Both the position numbers and the translations under genes were made by a program. Of a stretch of 64,000 bases of DNA, positions 44,758 through 53,353 are shown piece after piece (position 1 is the first letter of the stretch; each line of letters starts with the position of its first letter). The notes beneath the pieces were generated by a model, which worked only from the letters and a program-made list of their open reading frames with translations, was not told the origin of the DNA and did not search any database. Location: positions 1 through 64,000 of the forward strand of contig NZ_JALNYS010000007.1 of NCBI RefSeq assembly GCF_023229695.1, in the 5' to 3' direction. Origin of the DNA: Sulfuricurvum sp. (GTDB lineage: Bacteria > Campylobacterota > Campylobacteria > Campylobacterales > Sulfurimonadaceae).

Positions 44758-44777
44758 GTAGTTTAAGATTATGAAAC

Positions 44778-45206
44778 TTAATTGTAACTATAACTCCACC
44801 CGTTGAGGCCGTCTTTAGCCTCTTGGAAGTTGTCGGATTCTCCTACGAAATCGATGATGTGCAGGAGCTTCCAGGGAATCGTATTGGCCTCGGCATCATC
44901 GATGAGGTGGCGGGGCATCGGGGTCTCTTGGGAGGTTTGAGCGAAGGCGACGCGCTCCAGATTGCTGAGGAGGTGTTTGACTCCGCTGATACCGTGTTCC
45001 TGACAGAATTTCTCCAAAATTTTCGGTTGTATCTCCCGGGGGATCGGGTCGGAGGTGTTTAAAAAGAAGGTGAAATGGATTTGCGGTTCCGATGGGGGCA
45101 TCATGGAGGGGGCTGCCATGATGATAAATTCGACATTTTCCAAATGGCGTTCGATTTCGGAAGCGGAAAGGTAGCTGTTGATGCTCAGAGGCTTCATGGT
45201 TTCCAT
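44778..45206 (-). CDS. Unknown protein, second gene of the pair upstream of cas6
   Basis: 142 residues, acidic, no membrane segment, not recognised. It begins METMKPLSINSYLSASEIER, then has a hydrophobic strand (V-E-F-I-I-M-A-A-P) and a beta stretch I-H-F-T-F-F-L-N-T. The end has W-K-L-L-H-I-I-D-F-V-G-E. The ATG overlaps the preceding stop by one base (TAATG) and AAGGGGAA lies just upstream, so it is coupled to the first gene. Same strand and similar GC as cas6. Confidence 0.7.
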   Translation of the reverse strand: METMKPLSINSYLSASEIERHLENVEFIIMAAPSMMPPSEPQIHFTFFLNTSDPIPREIQPKILEKFCQEHGISGVKHLLSNLERVAFAQTSQETPMPRHLIDDAEANTIPWKLLHIIDFVGESDNFQEAKDGLNGWSYSYN

Positions 45207-45694
45207 TAGTGTTCCCCTTTGAGAATTTTAGAGATCAATGAAGTGATCCCGAGATGAAGATTGTAGTTCGTGATCGGAAAGTCGACCCACTCATCGCTGA
45301 GGTTGACGCTGTAGCCGCTCAGATAGCTCCCCAGTTTTTCCAAATCGATCGGCCGGTATCGCGCTGCATCGGCTGCATCGATTTTAGTCCGGAGCAGTTT
45401 CCCCGCGTCATTGCTTTTGCTGAGGGTAAATGCGAGTGTTTTGAGACTCATCAGATCGCACCACCGCAAGAACAGCTCAACTGTGAGTTCTTCTTGCGGA
45501 ATCCCTTCGGGAGTAAAGAGGAGTTTTTCATTTCGTAAGGGGAGGAGGACGCTGAGAATCGCTTCGCAATAGGGGAGGGTTTTCTGCTGCCAGAAAGGGG
45601 CGTCATCGCTTCGTTCCAGCGCGGTCGAGACGGCCCCTGAAATCGAGGGGAGATCACCGGAGCGCAGGAGTGTCGACATTGAGTGTAAAACCAT
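45206..45694 (-). CDS. Unknown all-alpha protein, first gene of the pair upstream of cas6
   Basis: 162 residues, predicted mainly helical, not recognised as a Cas protein. The segment P-F-W-Q-Q-K-T-L-P-Y-C-E-A-I-L-S-V-L-L-P-L-R and its spacing to the C-terminal helix loosely recall the all-alpha domain of conjugative coupling ATPases (TraD/IcmO type), but there is no Walker motif. This is a weak resemblance only. AGGAG precedes the ATG at 45694. A TATTAT -10-like box lies at 45742-45737. It may be the first gene of the cas transcript. Confidence 0.65.
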   Translation of the reverse strand: MVLHSMSTLLRSGDLPSISGAVSTALERSDDAPFWQQKTLPYCEAILSVLLPLRNEKLLFTPEGIPQEELTVELFLRWCDLMSLKTLAFTLSKSNDAGKLLRTKIDAADAARYRPIDLEKLGSYLSGYSVNLSDEWVDFPITNYNLHLGITSLISKILKGEH

Positions 45695-45760
45695 TATAAA
45701 TGCTCCTGAATTTTTCGCAACTGTAACCTTTTTTGTATAATACCCCTATTAATCCCCCTT

Positions 45761-46027
45761 CTTAATCTCCCGCATCCGAAAGATGCGGGTAGCTTCAGGG
45801 GGTTGTATGGGTGAAAAGCGTTAAAAAAGCCAACTGCTTGGCTTTTTTAGCTTAGGAGCCGATGCACGAAGTGCCGGCTGGGCTGTCCCTGCCACATTAG
45901 GGACTTTGTTCCTAATGTGTGTAACAGTTTAATCTCCCGCATCCGAAAGATGCGGGTAGCTTCAGGGGGTTGTAGGGACGTTAGTCCCTGCCACATTAGG
46001 GACTTTGTTCCTAATGTGTGTAACATT
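45761..46027. repeat. Dispersed hairpin repeats, copies 5 and 6 in tandem
   Basis: Two adjacent copies fill most of the gene-free 357 bp between 45695 and 46051. Copy 5 (~45761-45931) has a CCCGCATCC/GGATGCGGG-type hairpin, TAGCTTCAG (45790-45798), the AAAAAAGCC/GGCTTTTTT hairpin, a GCCGATGCAC..GTGCCGGC segment and a CACATTAGG/CCTAATGTG hairpin ending GTGTGTAACAG. Copy 6 (~45931-46027) repeats the first hairpin, TAGCTTCAG (45957-45965), GGGAC..GTCCC and the same terminal hairpin. Confidence 0.8.
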
Positions 46028-46051
46028 AATATAATAAACGGAGGTTTTTGT

Positions 46052-46750
46052 ATGGATAAAGGATGGGTTACGAATATCACCGCCCTCGGGGCGGTTGGAG
46101 TCTCATACGCATTGGAAGGGAGCGGAGCCGATATGCTCCGAAACGCGGGGCTCTTTGCCCTCTCCGGAGCGGTGACGAATCAGCTGGCCATTCATATGCT
46201 GTTTGAAAAGGTTCCGTTCTTGTACGGTTCGGGGATTATTTTGGATCGGTTCGAATCGATTCGCGATGCGATCAAAAATCTGATCATGGAGCAGTTCTTT
46301 ACGCCCGAAAAAATCGAATCGTTTGTCCGTTCCCAAGAGCGTACGATCGATTTGAGTCCGATCATAGAGGAGACCGATTTTACTCCGGCGTATGACGCAT
46401 TGGTGCGAAGCGTTATGGAATCACCGATGGGGGGGATGCTGGGGATGTTCGGGGGCGAAGCGCTGATCGCCAAACTCAAAGAGCCGTTTTTGGTGAAGAT
46501 CAAGGCCTCTACCGTAGAGATTTCCCAAAGCGAATCGTTTATGAATGCGCTTAATGTCCATCTCCATCAGGGGAGCGGCCATTTGGCCGAATCGATCGAG
46601 GCCATCGTCGAATTGCGTCTGGCGGAATTGACCCCGACGATGGTTAAAGAGATGCTGCACACCCTGATGAAAGAGCATCTGGGATGGCTCGTCGTATGGG
46701 GGGGAGTCTTCGGCGGGGCGATCGGGGTGATCGCCTCTTGGATAAGTTAA
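46052..46750 (+). CDS. DUF445-family membrane protein
   Basis: 232 residues. An N-terminal hydrophobic stretch with G-A-V-T-N-Q-L-A-I-H-M-L-F, a helical soluble middle and a C-terminal membrane helix (L-V-V-W-G-G-V-F-G-G-A-I-G-V) fit the DUF445 family, whose role is unknown. The frame is open from 45917, but ACGGAGG lies before the ATG at 46052. TATAAT lies at 46030-46035. Repeats flank the gene on both sides. Confidence 0.8.
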   Translation: MDKGWVTNITALGAVGVSYALEGSGADMLRNAGLFALSGAVTNQLAIHMLFEKVPFLYGSGIILDRFESIRDAIKNLIMEQFFTPEKIESFVRSQERTIDLSPIIEETDFTPAYDALVRSVMESPMGGMLGMFGGEALIAKLKEPFLVKIKASTVEISQSESFMNALNVHLHQGSGHLAESIEAIVELRLAELTPTMVKEMLHTLMKEHLGWLVVWGGVFGGAIGVIASWIS

Positions 46751-46964
46751 TCTACGCTTACGCATCTTGCACTAGTAAGTGCGTCAAGGGGAATTAATCT
46801 CTCGCATCCGAAAGATGCGGGTAGCTTCAGGGGGTTGTATGGGTGAAAAGCGTCAAAAAAGGCAACTGCTTGGCTTTTTTAGCTTGGGAGCCGATGCACG
46901 AAGTGCCGGCTGGGCTGTCCCTGCCACATTAGGGACTTTGTTCCTAATGTGCGTAATATAAAAT
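46751..46964. repeat. Dispersed hairpin repeat, copy 7
   Basis: Begins with a variant terminal repeat (CTACGCTTACGCATC). It continues with the CGCATCC/GGATGCG hairpin, TAGCTTCAG (46822-46830), the AAAAAGGC/GCTTTTTT hairpin, a GCCGATGCAC..GTGCCGGC segment and a CACATTAGG/CCTAATGTG hairpin ending GTGCGTAA. Nearly the same as copy 5. Confidence 0.8.
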
Positions 46965-46986
46965 TGAATATTTTTATGCAAAAGAC

Positions 46987-47016
46987 TTGACAACAATAGA
47001 CTCAAAGTATTATAAT
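46987..47016 (+). promoter_or_regulatory. Consensus sigma-70 promoter of clpB
   Basis: TTGACA (46987-46992), 18-bp spacer, TATAAT (47011-47016). I see no CIRCE-type inverted repeat beside it. Confidence 0.8.
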
Positions 47017-47038
47017 TTCCGTAACTCAAGTAGGAGAA

Positions 47039-49621
47039 ATGATGATGCAACATATTTTTGAGAAACTAACCCACCAAATGACCGAGATGATCGAATCGTC
47101 GATCTCTTTGGCCCTTCATAATAAAAACAGCGAAGTCCAGCCGATCCATTTTTTATGGGCATTGCTTGCCAACAGCAATTCGCCGCTCAATCAGGCGTTG
47201 ATGAAAATGAACGTAGAGAAAACCGCCATTGAACTGGAGGTGAAAAGTCTCGCTTCCAAACTGCCGAGCGTGTCGAGTATCAGCAAAGAGAATATCCGAC
47301 TCTCGCGTGATTTTGTCAACGCTCTGGAACGTGCGGCAGCCGAAATGGCGGTATGGGGCGATTCGTTTATCGCTGTCGACACCTTTTTGGTCGGAAACCT
47401 GACCACCTCTCCGTTCAAAGAGGTGTTTGAAAAATATCTGAACGTTCGTGAGCTGCACAAAACGTTTGAGGCGATGCGCGGCGGACAAAAGATCGAGAAC
47501 CAAACCTCGGACGAAACGCTGGAGAGCCTCTCCAAATACGGGATCGATCTGACACGCGAAGCGTTGGAGGGGAAACTCTCCCCTGTTATCGGACGGGATG
47601 AAGAGATCAGCCGGATGATGCAGATTCTGATCCGCAAGACCAAAAACAATCCGATCCTTTTAGGGGAACCGGGAGTCGGAAAAACGGCATTGGTTGAGGG
47701 GCTGGCACAGCGGATTGTCAACAAAGAGGTGCCGCTCTCTTTGCAAAACAAACGGGTTGTCACTCTGGACATGAGCGCTTTGATTGCCGGGGCGAAATAT
47801 CGGGGTGAGTTTGAAGATCGCCTCAAAGCGGTCATCGATGAGGTCAAAAAATCGGCGAACGTGATCCTTTTTATTGATGAGATCCATACCATCGTGGGTG
47901 CGGGGGCATCGGAGGGGTCGATGGACGCGGCCAATATCCTCAAACCCGCATTGGCACGGGGAGAACTCCATACGATCGGTGCGACGACGCTTAAAGAGTA
48001 TCGCAAATATTTTGAAAAAGATGCGGCGTTGCAGCGCCGTTTTCAGCCGGTACACGTCGAAGAGCCGAGCGTCAATCAGTCGCTTCAGATTCTGCGCGGG
48101 CTCAAAGAGCGTCTGGAATCGCATCATAACGTGACGATCACCGATTCGGCACTGGTGGCGGCGGCGAAACTCTCCGACCGTTATATCAACGACCGTTTCC
48201 TCCCCGACAAAGCGATCGATCTGATCGACGAGGCGGCGGCCGAGCTGAAAATGCAGATCGAATCCGAACCCAATGCCCTCGCATCGGTCAAACGCAAAAT
48301 TACTCAGCTTCAGGTTGAAAAAGAGGCGCTCAAGATGGAAGAGAGCGTCGCCAATACCAAGCGTCTCGAAGAGATCGAGCGTGAACTTGCCGATACGAGC
48401 GAAGAGCGTCGAAGTTTAGAAACCCAGTTCTCGCATGAAAAAGCGGTGTTTGAACAAGTCGCGAAAATCAAAAACGAGATCGAGGCGAAACGGCGCGAAG
48501 CGGAGTCGGCAAAACAGAGTGCCGATTTTAACAAAGCGGCGGAGATCGAATACGGCCAGATTCCGAAACTCTTCGAAGAGGAGAAGTTTCTTCAGGAAAA
48601 ATGGAAAGGGATGCAGGCGCAGGGGACACTTCTTAAAAACAGCGTCGATGAAGCGTCCATTGCGGGGATTGTGAGCCGTTGGACGAAAATTCCGGTCAAC
48701 AAAATGCTGCAAAGCGAAAAAGAGAAGATTCTCCATATCGAAGATGAGTTGAATCAGGAAGTGGTGGGGCAAGAGAAAGCGACCCATGCGGTAGCCCGTG
48801 CCATCAAACGGAACAAAGCGGGACTCTCCGACAAGAGCCGTCCGATCGGATCGTTCCTGTTCCTCGGACCGACCGGGGTGGGAAAAACGCAGACGGCGAA
48901 AACCTTGGCGAAATTCCTCTTCGACAGTGCAGAATCGATGATTCGTATCGATATGTCCGAGTACATGGAGAAACACGCGGTATCCCGCCTCGTCGGTGCC
49001 CCTCCGGGATACGTCGGGTTCGATGAGGGGGGACAGCTGACCGAAGCGGTCCGCCGCAAGCCCTACAGCGTTATCTTGTTTGACGAGGTTGAAAAAGCAC
49101 ATCCCGATGTCTTCAACGTCTTGCTACAGGTTTTGGATGACGGGCGTTTGACCGATAACAAAGGAGTTGTCGTCGATTTTACCAATACGATCATCATCCT
49201 CACCTCCAATATCGCCAGTGACAAAATCATGGCCCATCACGGAGAGAGCGGATTGGAAGGGATGGTTCTCGATGAGCTCAAGCGTCACTTTAAACCGGAG
49301 TTTTTGAACCGTCTCGATGACGTTGTCGTCTTCAATCCGCTTGGTGAATCGCAGATTCTCAGTATCGTCGATCTTTTCTTCAAAGAGATTTCGGCCAAAG
49401 TAGAAGAGCGCGATATCGTCTTGACCCTATCGGATGGGGCGAAGCGCTATATCGCTCAGGCAGGATTCGATCCGGTTTACGGAGCCCGCCCGTTGAAGCG
49501 TGCGTTGTATGAGATCGTGGAAGACCGATTGGCCGATCTGATTCTCGGAGGAGAGGTCGAAGAGGGATCACGCGTAGTGTTTGATACGGGAGAAGAGGGG
49601 ATCACCGTCACCCTCTCATAA
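47039..49621 (+). CDS. clpB: ATP-dependent disaggregase ClpB
   Basis: 860 residues. Extracts polypeptides from aggregates together with DnaK. Clp N domain (1-~145), first AAA+ domain with Walker A G-E-P-G-V-G-K-T (~210) and V-I-L-F-I-D-E-I-H, the coiled-coil M domain (~400-520) and a second AAA+ domain with Walker A G-P-T-G-V-G-K-T (~610). AGGAG precedes three consecutive ATG codons. It lacks a ClpP-binding loop motif, as expected. Confidence 0.97.
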   Translation: MMMQHIFEKLTHQMTEMIESSISLALHNKNSEVQPIHFLWALLANSNSPLNQALMKMNVEKTAIELEVKSLASKLPSVSSISKENIRLSRDFVNALERAAAEMAVWGDSFIAVDTFLVGNLTTSPFKEVFEKYLNVRELHKTFEAMRGGQKIENQTSDETLESLSKYGIDLTREALEGKLSPVIGRDEEISRMMQILIRKTKNNPILLGEPGVGKTALVEGLAQRIVNKEVPLSLQNKRVVTLDMSALIAGAKYRGEFEDRLKAVIDEVKKSANVILFIDEIHTIVGAGASEGSMDAANILKPALARGELHTIGATTLKEYRKYFEKDAALQRRFQPVHVEEPSVNQSLQILRGLKERLESHHNVTITDSALVAAAKLSDRYINDRFLPDKAIDLIDEAAAELKMQIESEPNALASVKRKITQLQVEKEALKMEESVANTKRLEEIERELADTSEERRSLETQFSHEKAVFEQVAKIKNEIEAKRREAESAKQSADFNKAAEIEYGQIPKLFEEEKFLQEKWKGMQAQGTLLKNSVDEASIAGIVSRWTKIPVNKMLQSEKEKILHIEDELNQEVVGQEKATHAVARAIKRNKAGLSDKSRPIGSFLFLGPTGVGKTQTAKTLAKFLFDSAESMIRIDMSEYMEKHAVSRLVGAPPGYVGFDEGGQLTEAVRRKPYSVILFDEVEKAHPDVFNVLLQVLDDGRLTDNKGVVVDFTNTIIILTSNIASDKIMAHHGESGLEGMVLDELKRHFKPEFLNRLDDVVVFNPLGESQILSIVDLFFKEISAKVEERDIVLTLSDGAKRYIAQAGFDPVYGARPLKRALYEIVEDRLADLILGGEVEEGSRVVFDTGEEGITVTLS

Positions 49622-49628
49622 GTGATAA

Positions 49629-49776
49629 AACTGACCTTACGCACCTTGCCTAAACAAGTGCGTAACATCAGTTAATAATCTCCCGTATCCGAAAGATACG
49701 GGAAGCTTTAGGGGGTTGTAGGGACTTTAGTCCCTGCCACTTTCCGGGCTTTGCCCGAAAAGTGCGTAACATCAGT
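49629..49776. repeat. Dispersed hairpin repeat, copy 8, with nested terminal repeats
   Basis: 148 bp. AACTGACCTTACGCAC (49629-49644) is followed after 13 bp by its inverted partner GTGCGTAACATCAGTT (49658-49673). Then come a CCCGTATC/GATACGGG hairpin, AAGCTTTAG (49702-49710), a GGGACTTTAGTCCC palindrome, a CACTTTCCGGGC/GCCCGAAAAGTG hairpin and a second GTGCGTAACATCAGT. It lies between clpB and the PhnD-like gene. Confidence 0.85.
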
Positions 49777-49804
49777 GATAAAAAAATGATATAATTTAGA
49801 AGAG

Positions 49805-50716
49805 ATGAAGAAGATTGGGAGCAGTGTGCTGGGCGGTTTATTACTACTGATCGTTTTGTTTTTTACCGGATGCCTTTCGGAGGGGGACAAAGCGGTGCGC
49901 TACACCCCCTCGACCTCCGTTACCCCGGCAAATAGCGAATGGATCGTGGGGATCCACCCGTATCTCAATTCTCAGAAAACCTTTCTGGCGTATGAGCCTA
50001 TTCTCCGTTATTGGGAACATCAGACAGGACTTCGGCTTCGGCTTGAAACCTCTTTGGATTATGCCGATTATGAGCGTAAGCTGTACGGTGGCCATTTTGA
50101 CCTCTCCCTTCCTAACCCGTATCAAACGTTGAAATCACTCGAATACGGATACCGTATCGTCGCAAAAGTCAAACCCGACAGTGAATTCAGAGGGGTTATT
50201 GTCGCCCGAAAGGATCGTTATATCCGTTCGGTGGAGCAGCTGCGCGGCGAGGTGATCAGTTTTCCGGCACCGACGGCTCTGGCCGCTACGTTAATGCCGA
50301 AATGGTTTTTGTTTGAACACGGTTTGAATGTCGACAAAGAGTCTTTCCCCCGGTATGTCGGTTCTCAATACTCTTCGATTATGAATGCCTACACGAAAGA
50401 CGCGGTAGCTGCGGCGACATGGCCGGCCCCCTGGAAGCGGTGGCAACTGGAAAATCCCCAAAAAGCAAAAGAGATGGAGCTGGTGTGGGAGACTGCACCG
50501 CTGGTCAATAACGGGGTTGTCGTCCGGTCGGATCTGAATGCAACGCTGGTAGAAAAACTGACGGTTGTACTCGGTACGATGGATCGGGATCCAACCGCGA
50601 AAAAACTCCTCCTTCCGACGGGATTTGCCGGATTCGAAAAGGCCGATACCGCGCGGTATGAACCGGTTCGTAAATTTTTAATCCGTTATGACCGGGCAAT
50701 CGGATTGCCGAAATGA
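49805..50716 (+). CDS. PhnD-like substrate-binding lipoprotein
   Basis: 303 residues. A signal peptide with lipobox F-T-G-C (Cys ~23) is followed by a type II periplasmic-binding fold of the phosphate/phosphonate (PhnD) family: G-I-H-P-Y, G-x-F-D-L-S-L-P-N-P-Y-Q, P-T-A-L-A-A and A-A-A-T-W-P-A. No ABC permease or ATPase is near. Its stop overlaps the next gene (ATGA), a membrane c-di-GMP protein, so it probably acts as a ligand sensor. TATAAT (49790-49795) ends 9 nt before the ATG. Confidence 0.85.
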   Translation: MKKIGSSVLGGLLLLIVLFFTGCLSEGDKAVRYTPSTSVTPANSEWIVGIHPYLNSQKTFLAYEPILRYWEHQTGLRLRLETSLDYADYERKLYGGHFDLSLPNPYQTLKSLEYGYRIVAKVKPDSEFRGVIVARKDRYIRSVEQLRGEVISFPAPTALAATLMPKWFLFEHGLNVDKESFPRYVGSQYSSIMNAYTKDAVAAATWPAPWKRWQLENPQKAKEMELVWETAPLVNNGVVVRSDLNATLVEKLTVVLGTMDRDPTAKKLLLPTGFAGFEKADTARYEPVRKFLIRYDRAIGLPK

Positions 50717-53346
50717 AGAAGCTAAAACTCTTTTTTGCTTCGATCAAAGGGCGTTTGACCCTCGGCGTTGTCGTGCTGCACGTTCTTTTAATGGGGATAT
50801 TCGTTTATGACTTTATCGCGCGAGAACGTCATTTTCTGCTGGAACACTCCTTTTCAAGAGTCCGTGATTTAACCCTCCTTATCGCTTCGAACGGATCGCT
50901 TGCTTTGGTAAACGACGATATCGTCTCCCTGACCGAGTTGGTCAGTCAGGTGGAGCATCTTCCCGATATCGAGATTATCCTGATAATGGATAAAAATTAC
51001 CGTGTCCGCGCATCCAACAAAACGGCCTATTTCAACCAGATCTTCGATGATCCGGCGAGTCTCGGAATCCGCAAAGAGTTGAAAGGTGCAACCGATTCGG
51101 TCGTACAAAAATCGCATGACGGAGTTGTCGATACGATGGTTCCGATGAAAATCGGCAGAGAAACGGTGGGGTATACCCGGATCATCTCAACGACCGACCG
51201 CATCGCTCTGGAATTGAAGAAACTTTTTTACAAAGGGCTGATCTATATCCTTTTTGCCATTGTGATCGGCGGAACCATCGCCTGGTGGATCGTCCGAAGT
51301 CTAACCTACCGTTTGACGAAACTCTCTCAGGCGGCGTCTCAGATTGCACAAGAGAACTATAACGTTTCGTTGCCGCAGTTTCAGGGTGACGACGAAATTT
51401 CGAAAATGGGGCAGGCGTTTCGTGTGATGATCCATTCGATACAAGATCAGATCGCTACTCTTAAATCGATGCTCATAAAAGTGCAAGAGGCTGAAACCAT
51501 TGAACGTGAGCGTTCCGAACAAAGCGAACGGTACCAAAAAGCACTGTTCCAATGGTCCCAAATCAATTACGAGACACCGGAAGTCGCGATTCACAATACG
51601 TTGGAAATAACGGCGAGTACTTTGCAGATAGAGCGTGTCAGTGTTTGGCTTTTTGATACCGATCAGGGGGGGATCGTGTGCCAGGATCTCTACAATGCGA
51701 AAAACGGGACCCATGAACACGGAATGGTTCTGGAACAGGCCCATTATCCCGAATATTTTGATACGTTGCTGCGGGGGGGGATCATTGACGTTCAAGATGC
51801 CCAACACGACCCCCGTACCTCTGAATTTACCGAAACCTATTTAAAGCCTCTGGGGATTCAGTCGATGTTGGACATGCCGATTATACAAAACGGAAAAGTG
51901 ATCGGAGTAGTCTGCTGCGAACAGGTCGGCTCTTTACGCGGCTGGAAACCCGAAGAGCAGGAGTTCATGCTCACCATCGCCAATTCGATTATCGTCTCCA
52001 TAGAGATCGACAAAAGGAAAAAAACCGAAGAGATTCTGGCGTATCAGGCCCATCACGATGAGTTGACCCATCTGTATAACCGGGCCCTCTTTACAGACCG
52101 CCTCGAACATGCCATCAAAAAAGCCCGACGCGCGCAAAGTCAGGTTGCTATTATGTTTATGGATTTGGACCATTTCAAAGAGATCAATGATTCATTGGGG
52201 CATGCAATAGGGGACGAAGTTCTCATTTCGGTCGCCAAGAAGCTGAGTGAAAATCTACGAGAGATTGATACCATTGCACGATTAGGGGGGGATGAGTTTA
52301 CCCTGATCGTCGAAGAGGTTGATGATCTTCAAAAACTCAACGAGATTGCCCTTAAGCTGATCTCTATTTTTCAGCACCCTATTTTGATCGGCAATCACCA
52401 ATTGTACGTTACCTGCAGTATCGGTATCAGTCTCTACCCGCTTGATGGAGACAATGCCCAGAGTTTGCTCCGAAATGCCGATTCGGCCATGTATAAAGCA
52501 AAAGATGAGGGGCGCAACAGTTATCAGTATTACACGGAAGAGTTGACGGCCCGGGCATTTGAACGGATTGCTCTGGAGTCGAGTTTACGTCAAGCCATTG
52601 AAAAAGAGGAGCTGGTGGTGTTCTATCAACCTAAAATAGATGGGGTGAACGAAACGATGATCGGGATGGAGGCATTGGTGCGGTGGAATCATCCCGATCT
52701 TGGGATGATCTCTCCGGCCAAATTTATTCCGATAGCCGAAGAGACGGGGTTTATTGTCGTTATCGACCAATGGGTAATGCATACCGCGATGAAGCAGATC
52801 GTGCAGTGGAGAGAGGATGGATTGAACCCGGGGGTGGTTTCGCTGAATTTGACCAAAAAACAGTTACGCCAGGAGGGCTTTCTAGCAGGGATGCACCGGA
52901 TGCTGAGCGAAAGCGGATGCCGGCCGGAGTGGATAGAGATGGAGGTGACCGAGGGGGATATTATGAAAAATCCTGAACAGTCGATAGCGGTATTGATCGA
53001 ATTGAGAAAAATGGGAATTGCTTTGGCGTTGGACGATTTCGGTACGGGGTATTCCTCGTTGGCCTATTTGAAACGGTTTCCGATTACGACCCTTAAAATT
53101 GATCAATCGTTTATTTGCGGGCTCCCGGACGATAATGATGATACGGCGATCGTCCGCTCAACAATCGCTTTGGCCAAGAGTATGGGGATGGAGGTTATTG
53201 CGGAAGGGGTAGAAACGGTTGAACAGAAAGATTTTCTGATTGCCAACGGATGCCGCAATATCCAGGGCTATCTCTATGGCCGCCCGATCCCATCATCCGA
53301 CATGAGCGAGAAACTGCGTACCCGGTTAATGCAAGAGAGTGTATAA
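50713..53346 (+). CDS. Membrane HAMP-GAF-GGDEF-EAL c-di-GMP turnover protein
   Basis: 877 residues. Membrane helices at ~12-32 and ~176-196 enclose a periplasmic sensor. HAMP (~197-250), coiled coil, GAF (~285-425), GGDEF (~440-600, R-L-G-G-D-E-F) and EAL (~615-870) follow. EAL motifs are complete: M-E-A-L-V-R-W, N-L-T-K, E-V-T-E, L-D-D-F-G-T-G, L-K-I-D and A-E-G-V-E. It is coupled to the PhnD-like lipoprotein, which likely presents a ligand to the periplasmic domain. Confidence 0.92.
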   Translation: MKKLKLFFASIKGRLTLGVVVLHVLLMGIFVYDFIARERHFLLEHSFSRVRDLTLLIASNGSLALVNDDIVSLTELVSQVEHLPDIEIILIMDKNYRVRASNKTAYFNQIFDDPASLGIRKELKGATDSVVQKSHDGVVDTMVPMKIGRETVGYTRIISTTDRIALELKKLFYKGLIYILFAIVIGGTIAWWIVRSLTYRLTKLSQAASQIAQENYNVSLPQFQGDDEISKMGQAFRVMIHSIQDQIATLKSMLIKVQEAETIERERSEQSERYQKALFQWSQINYETPEVAIHNTLEITASTLQIERVSVWLFDTDQGGIVCQDLYNAKNGTHEHGMVLEQAHYPEYFDTLLRGGIIDVQDAQHDPRTSEFTETYLKPLGIQSMLDMPIIQNGKVIGVVCCEQVGSLRGWKPEEQEFMLTIANSIIVSIEIDKRKKTEEILAYQAHHDELTHLYNRALFTDRLEHAIKKARRAQSQVAIMFMDLDHFKEINDSLGHAIGDEVLISVAKKLSENLREIDTIARLGGDEFTLIVEEVDDLQKLNEIALKLISIFQHPILIGNHQLYVTCSIGISLYPLDGDNAQSLLRNADSAMYKAKDEGRNSYQYYTEELTARAFERIALESSLRQAIEKEELVVFYQPKIDGVNETMIGMEALVRWNHPDLGMISPAKFIPIAEETGFIVVIDQWVMHTAMKQIVQWREDGLNPGVVSLNLTKKQLRQEGFLAGMHRMLSESGCRPEWIEMEVTEGDIMKNPEQSIAVLIELRKMGIALALDDFGTGYSSLAYLKRFPITTLKIDQSFICGLPDDNDDTAIVRSTIALAKSMGMEVIAEGVETVEQKDFLIANGCRNIQGYLYGRPIPSSDMSEKLRTRLMQESV

Positions 53347-53347
53347 T
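53342..53347 (+). promoter_or_regulatory. -10 hexamer 6 nt before the cytochrome gene (leaderless)
   Basis: TATAAT, TCCCCC, ATG at 53354; the hexamer overlaps the end of the preceding gene. No Shine-Dalgarno sequence. Confidence 0.6.
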
Positions 53348-53353
53348 TCCCCC

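Noticed and set aside
44011..45694. Type III (Csm/Cmr) CRISPR genes
   Set aside because: No Cas10, no GGDD-type palm domain and no Csm/Cmr signature; Cas6, Cas8b, Cas7, Cas5 and Cas3 fit type I-B.
46965..47038. CIRCE/HrcA operator at clpB
   Set aside because: No TTAGCACTC-N9-GAGTGCTAA pattern; only a plain consensus promoter is seen.
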